Source: Malus domestica
Lineage: Eukaryota; Streptophyta; Magnoliopsida; Rosales; Rosaceae
Length of the DNA stretch: 64,000 bases
Assembly: GCF_042453785.1 (NCBI RefSeq)
Contig: NC_091668.1
Location: forward strand, 30,257,501 to 30,321,500
Direction of reading: 5' to 3'
Shown piece after piece: positions 61,036-64,000 of the stretch. The notes under the pieces are model-generated. The model saw only the letters and a program-made list of their open reading frames with translations. It did no database searches and was not told where the DNA came from. Positions within the stretch are counted from its first letter, which is position 1; each line of letters opens with the position of its first letter. Position numbers and translations under genes: made by a program.

Positions 61036-62509
61036 TATAACTCTTCCACCCGCTCTACACAACTAATAACAAAAAAAAAGTACAAATGAGAGAACAATAA
61101 TAGGAAATTTTATACGAAATAAAAAATAAATTCCTAGATTAAAACTCAAAAGAGGTAGCTATAATTCTGAGCTCTGATGCATGATACTTTACATTCTCTA
61201 TCCTATTTAAAGCACATAATATCAGAAATTCAGCCCTAACTGAAGTATTAACATGATTGTCCAATTCTTTTGGTTTTATATGCACTACTTAAAACTGCTA
61301 TTGCTACTGCAGCTCTGGATCAATCCAAAAGCCCTAATGCTTGAATAAAACTGACAAGCTACCTTAAAAGAAAAGGACAGCTTTATATATCTTTCAGTTA
61401 CCTTGTTCAATCAAAACTCAGGCACCACTAGCTTCAATAATAACCCAACATAAAACCAACAACACAACAAACCATCTCTAGTTTCACTTGTGATTGATTA
61501 TGATATAATAGTGGACCATATAAACAAAAGAAGGGGATGGCAGAAAAGATGACAGTTAACATCAAGAGTACAGCTGCCCACATTAGGCCAAAGTAGATGT
61601 CAGCACGGTTTCCTAGCTAGCAAGGTAGCACAAGAATAATTACAATCATGAAATAAACATTGATATCTTAGAGATAACTGTTTTTTCATTTTCTCGATTC
61701 ACCCTAAAATAAACGAAATCAAATATTGAGACCTTACAGATCGTCATTGTCAGATTTCTAAACTAAACCAACGTGAAGAACTTCATCCTTCATGCGGAGG
61801 ACATTTATTCCAACACATTCATAATATCATGTATGGACACAAAAAATGAGAACTTTTGTATATCAATTAGACTTTTTGACCACCCTCTCGTCCCAAACTA
61901 GAAGGCACTCGATCGACTGACCCTAAAGGATATCCCAAGTTATAACTATGAAAGTAAAGCACATCCGGAAAAAGGGTAGGAAAAAAAGAGAGAGAAGCCA
62001 ATCTCAACATTTAACATACTCTATAACCGTTTAACGAATAATTGTGCACAGTATGCCATGTCAAATGAAAAAAAGTAAGAAACATTGGTAGCATTTTCTC
62101 AGTCCTCCAACTTCATCCCCACCAAAATTATGCTATCATTAAGGATTACATAGAAGGTTGGAGTTAGGCTCTGAGAGCTTGTTCAACTTCAGTTCACCCA
62201 CTACAAACCCATTTCAAAATTCACACCCAATGCAAAAAAAATCACTCCCATCAAATCCAAGTACCATTTTTTTCACTCTCTAGGATTCAAATTCATATTT
62301 TTTTTTCTGCAAAAACTGCAAAACTATCCACACACACAAAAATAATAATAATAATAATTTTCCTTAATACCAATCAAGAAAAAAGAAAGATTCCAAATTT
62401 AACACTCAAATTGACAGAACAAGTATGAGCTTATTCAGTATGAAATACAGGGAATACCAGAACTAGCAACGGAAAAATTGTTCTAGAAAATCCAAATTTA
62501 CCAACTCAC

Positions 62510-62700
62510 CAGCCAACTCGGCCGCCAGAAGCCCAGACAAACACTGTTCCCGGCTTGGAAACGGCTGAGGAGCGGCTTGGAAAAAGGTTGAAGCGACGGC
62601 GGCTGGGAAAAAGGTTGCAGCGACGGGAGGAAGAAGGTAAAACAAAAAAAGTTAAGAGAGGTTTTTCGGGGTTCCCGAACTCCAACTCACTTATGTCAGT
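62510..62700 (-). other. Probable 5' UTR exon of LAS1
   Basis: A GC-richer block on the minus strand ends at a good donor (GTTGGCTG|GTGAGTTGG, intron from 62509). The matching acceptor TTGTTATTAG lies at 61063, 27 bases before the LAS1 ATG. The 61063-62509 stretch would then be a leader intron with no gene in it. The upstream limit is a guess. Confidence 0.55.
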
Positions 62701-63280
62701 GGTGTTCCCCGCCAATAGGAATTAGACACCTGGATTATTTATTCTATAAAAGAAGAGAAATTCTATTAATACAAACAATCTTCTAAATCCTTGAGAATTC
62801 TTACAAAATATTTATTTTTGAATTTACATAATCACCCATGTGCTACAATTCTAACTTCAGCACCTCAACATATTTCCAACCTTGGAGCGGCGGGGAGAGA
62901 AGGGGAAGCGTGAGTGGGGCGGTTTGTCTATTTTCTTTTCTATCTTTTTTATATTCTTTATTAAATATTTGTTGAAAAAAAATTGAAGAATGGGTTGCTA
63001 GACAATCAATTTTGGGTGTGCTTAGAAAATTTTTGACAAAAAACTAACAGAATTGGACGTGGCACATTAGGACCAAAATTAAAATCTCCGTGGCCAATTC
63101 AAACATTTTTTCTAAGTGAGGTATAAAGATGTTTTATTTTATTTATTTATTTATTTATTTTCAGAAATCCCTCGTAAGTTTATTAAAAATTTCGGCCAAC
63201 TTCTAACGAAAGTACTTTTATAAAAGTTGCTTTAAGAGTCATAAATGTTTCCAAATTTAACAGGCTTTGGAGTGAAGAGT

Positions 63281-63491
63281 GAGGATTCTCGCCGGATCCT
63301 CTCTGTGAGGTCTCGGGGATTCTCAAATCACATCCGTTCATCGTACATCGTATGGTAAGAAATTATTGTAATTTTTTTTTAAAAGTTGAATATAAACAGT
63401 ACTTGACGAAAACTGACTGTACGATATACGATTAACGAATGTGATTAAAGGATCCCCGGATTCTCACAAAGAGGATCCGGCGACGACCCTC
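63281..63491. mobile_element. MITE in the LAS1 upstream region
   Basis: The left arm GCCGGATCCTCTCTGTGAGG is mirrored by CTCACAAAGAGGATCCGGCG. Inner arms CACATCCGTTCATCGTACAT and GATTAACGAATGTGATTAAA also pair. About 210 bases, noncoding. Confidence 0.8.
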
Positions 63492-63649
63492 TCTGGGAGT
63501 GAACCATTTTTTTTTTTAAGTAAATATTATTAAATTCGAATATAAACGTTTACATCAAAACTTAAGAGTATTGACCAATCAGTCCGGTTCGGCTTGGGAG
63601 TAAACCATTAAATGGGCTCATTTTAGCCCAATTGGAGGGCCCAACAGTA

Positions 63650-64000
63650 TCAATACACTTGTCGCTCCGCCTCACTCCTCGATCTCGCGGGAACAGAAAA
63701 CGCTCGCGCTGTACCCGTTTTTTGAAAAGTTGCGAAACGGTTTACTTCTTCAAATAATCAGCTGCTCCTGCAGTGGTACAGTATCTTTCTCTCCCTCTTT
63801 CGACTAAAGTTTGAATTTTTATCAGTTCCTTGGTTGTTGATGAATCTAGGGATTTCTGCAATTGTTTAATTTACTTGTTTTTAGGGTTTTGCGTTGCCTT
63901 GACTGAATTTGGGTTAGAGAATTGCTGGAAAAAAGCACTTTTTTTCTTAAGTTATTGAAAATTGTTTGGGTTGTTTATAGCAATGGTTTATGATCGGTTT
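63650..64000 (+). CDS. Start of a plus-strand gene, truncated by the window edge
   Basis: A GC-richer leader-like block (about 63660-63775) ends near GCAGTG|GTACAG, a plausible donor. A pyrimidine-rich stretch ends in TTTATAG at about 63980, and ATG at 63983 opens MVYDRF to the window end. This looks like a leader exon, an intron and the first codons of a gene divergent from LAS1. Too little is present to name it. Confidence 0.4.

Overview
This is a plant nuclear window, AT-rich, with intron-bearing genes, (AG)n and (TA)n microsatellites and many small foldback transposons. The proteins are clearly eudicot. The repeat content (an RTE LINE with a TTG-repeat tail, a Cassandra-type TRIM LTR containing a 5S rRNA-like segment, and a repeat-borne coiled-coil ORF I associate with apple and pear) points to Rosaceae, most likely Malus or Pyrus. 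The genus is an inference from memory, not a search.

Layout, left to right: an EI24-like membrane protein (minus, runs off the left edge; exon 1 out of frame with exon 2 unless an internal ATG is used); CMC4, a twin Cx9C mitochondrial protein (plus); a NIPA-type magnesium transporter (minus, nine exons, one GC-AG intron and a decayed copy of one exon); the chloroplast Fe-S scaffold NFU2 (minus); a single-exon WEB-family coiled-coil protein (minus); an aldo-keto reductase (minus); a DUF1682/CCDC47-like ER protein (plus); a POLLUX/DMI1-type nuclear-envelope cation channel (plus, twelve exons); a glyoxalase-I-like protein (minus); the pre-rRNA processing nuclease LAS1 (minus); and, at the right edge, the probable first codons of another plus-strand gene.

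Between the genes lie repeat-rich tracts. About 22.9-25.2 kb and 30.2-31.2 kb hold two copies of an element with ATATCGG-rich ends; each carries a different GC-rich segment resembling the 5' end of a gene, and one is split by a hAT-like insertion with a perfect 8-bp target duplication. About 28.1-29.8 kb is a 360-bp tandem duplication whose second copy is split by a 1015-bp solo LTR with a 5-bp target duplication, followed by a degenerate tRNA-Gly. About 50.3-55.4 kb holds a 5'-truncated RTE LINE, a nested tandem array (about 914-bp units, each containing a 218-bp pair, then about 61-bp repeats) and a 224-codon coiled-coil ORF.

The genes form no single pathway; this is a normal plant housekeeping neighbourhood. 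As I recall it, NFU2, the DUF1682 gene and the POLLUX gene lie close together in Arabidopsis (At5g49940, At5g49945, At5g49960), so that part looks like conserved microsynteny enlarged here by transposons. I found no CRISPR array, operon or clearly new multi-gene system. The most unusual items are the EI24 frame change, the two gene-fragment-carrying elements and the nested tandem array.
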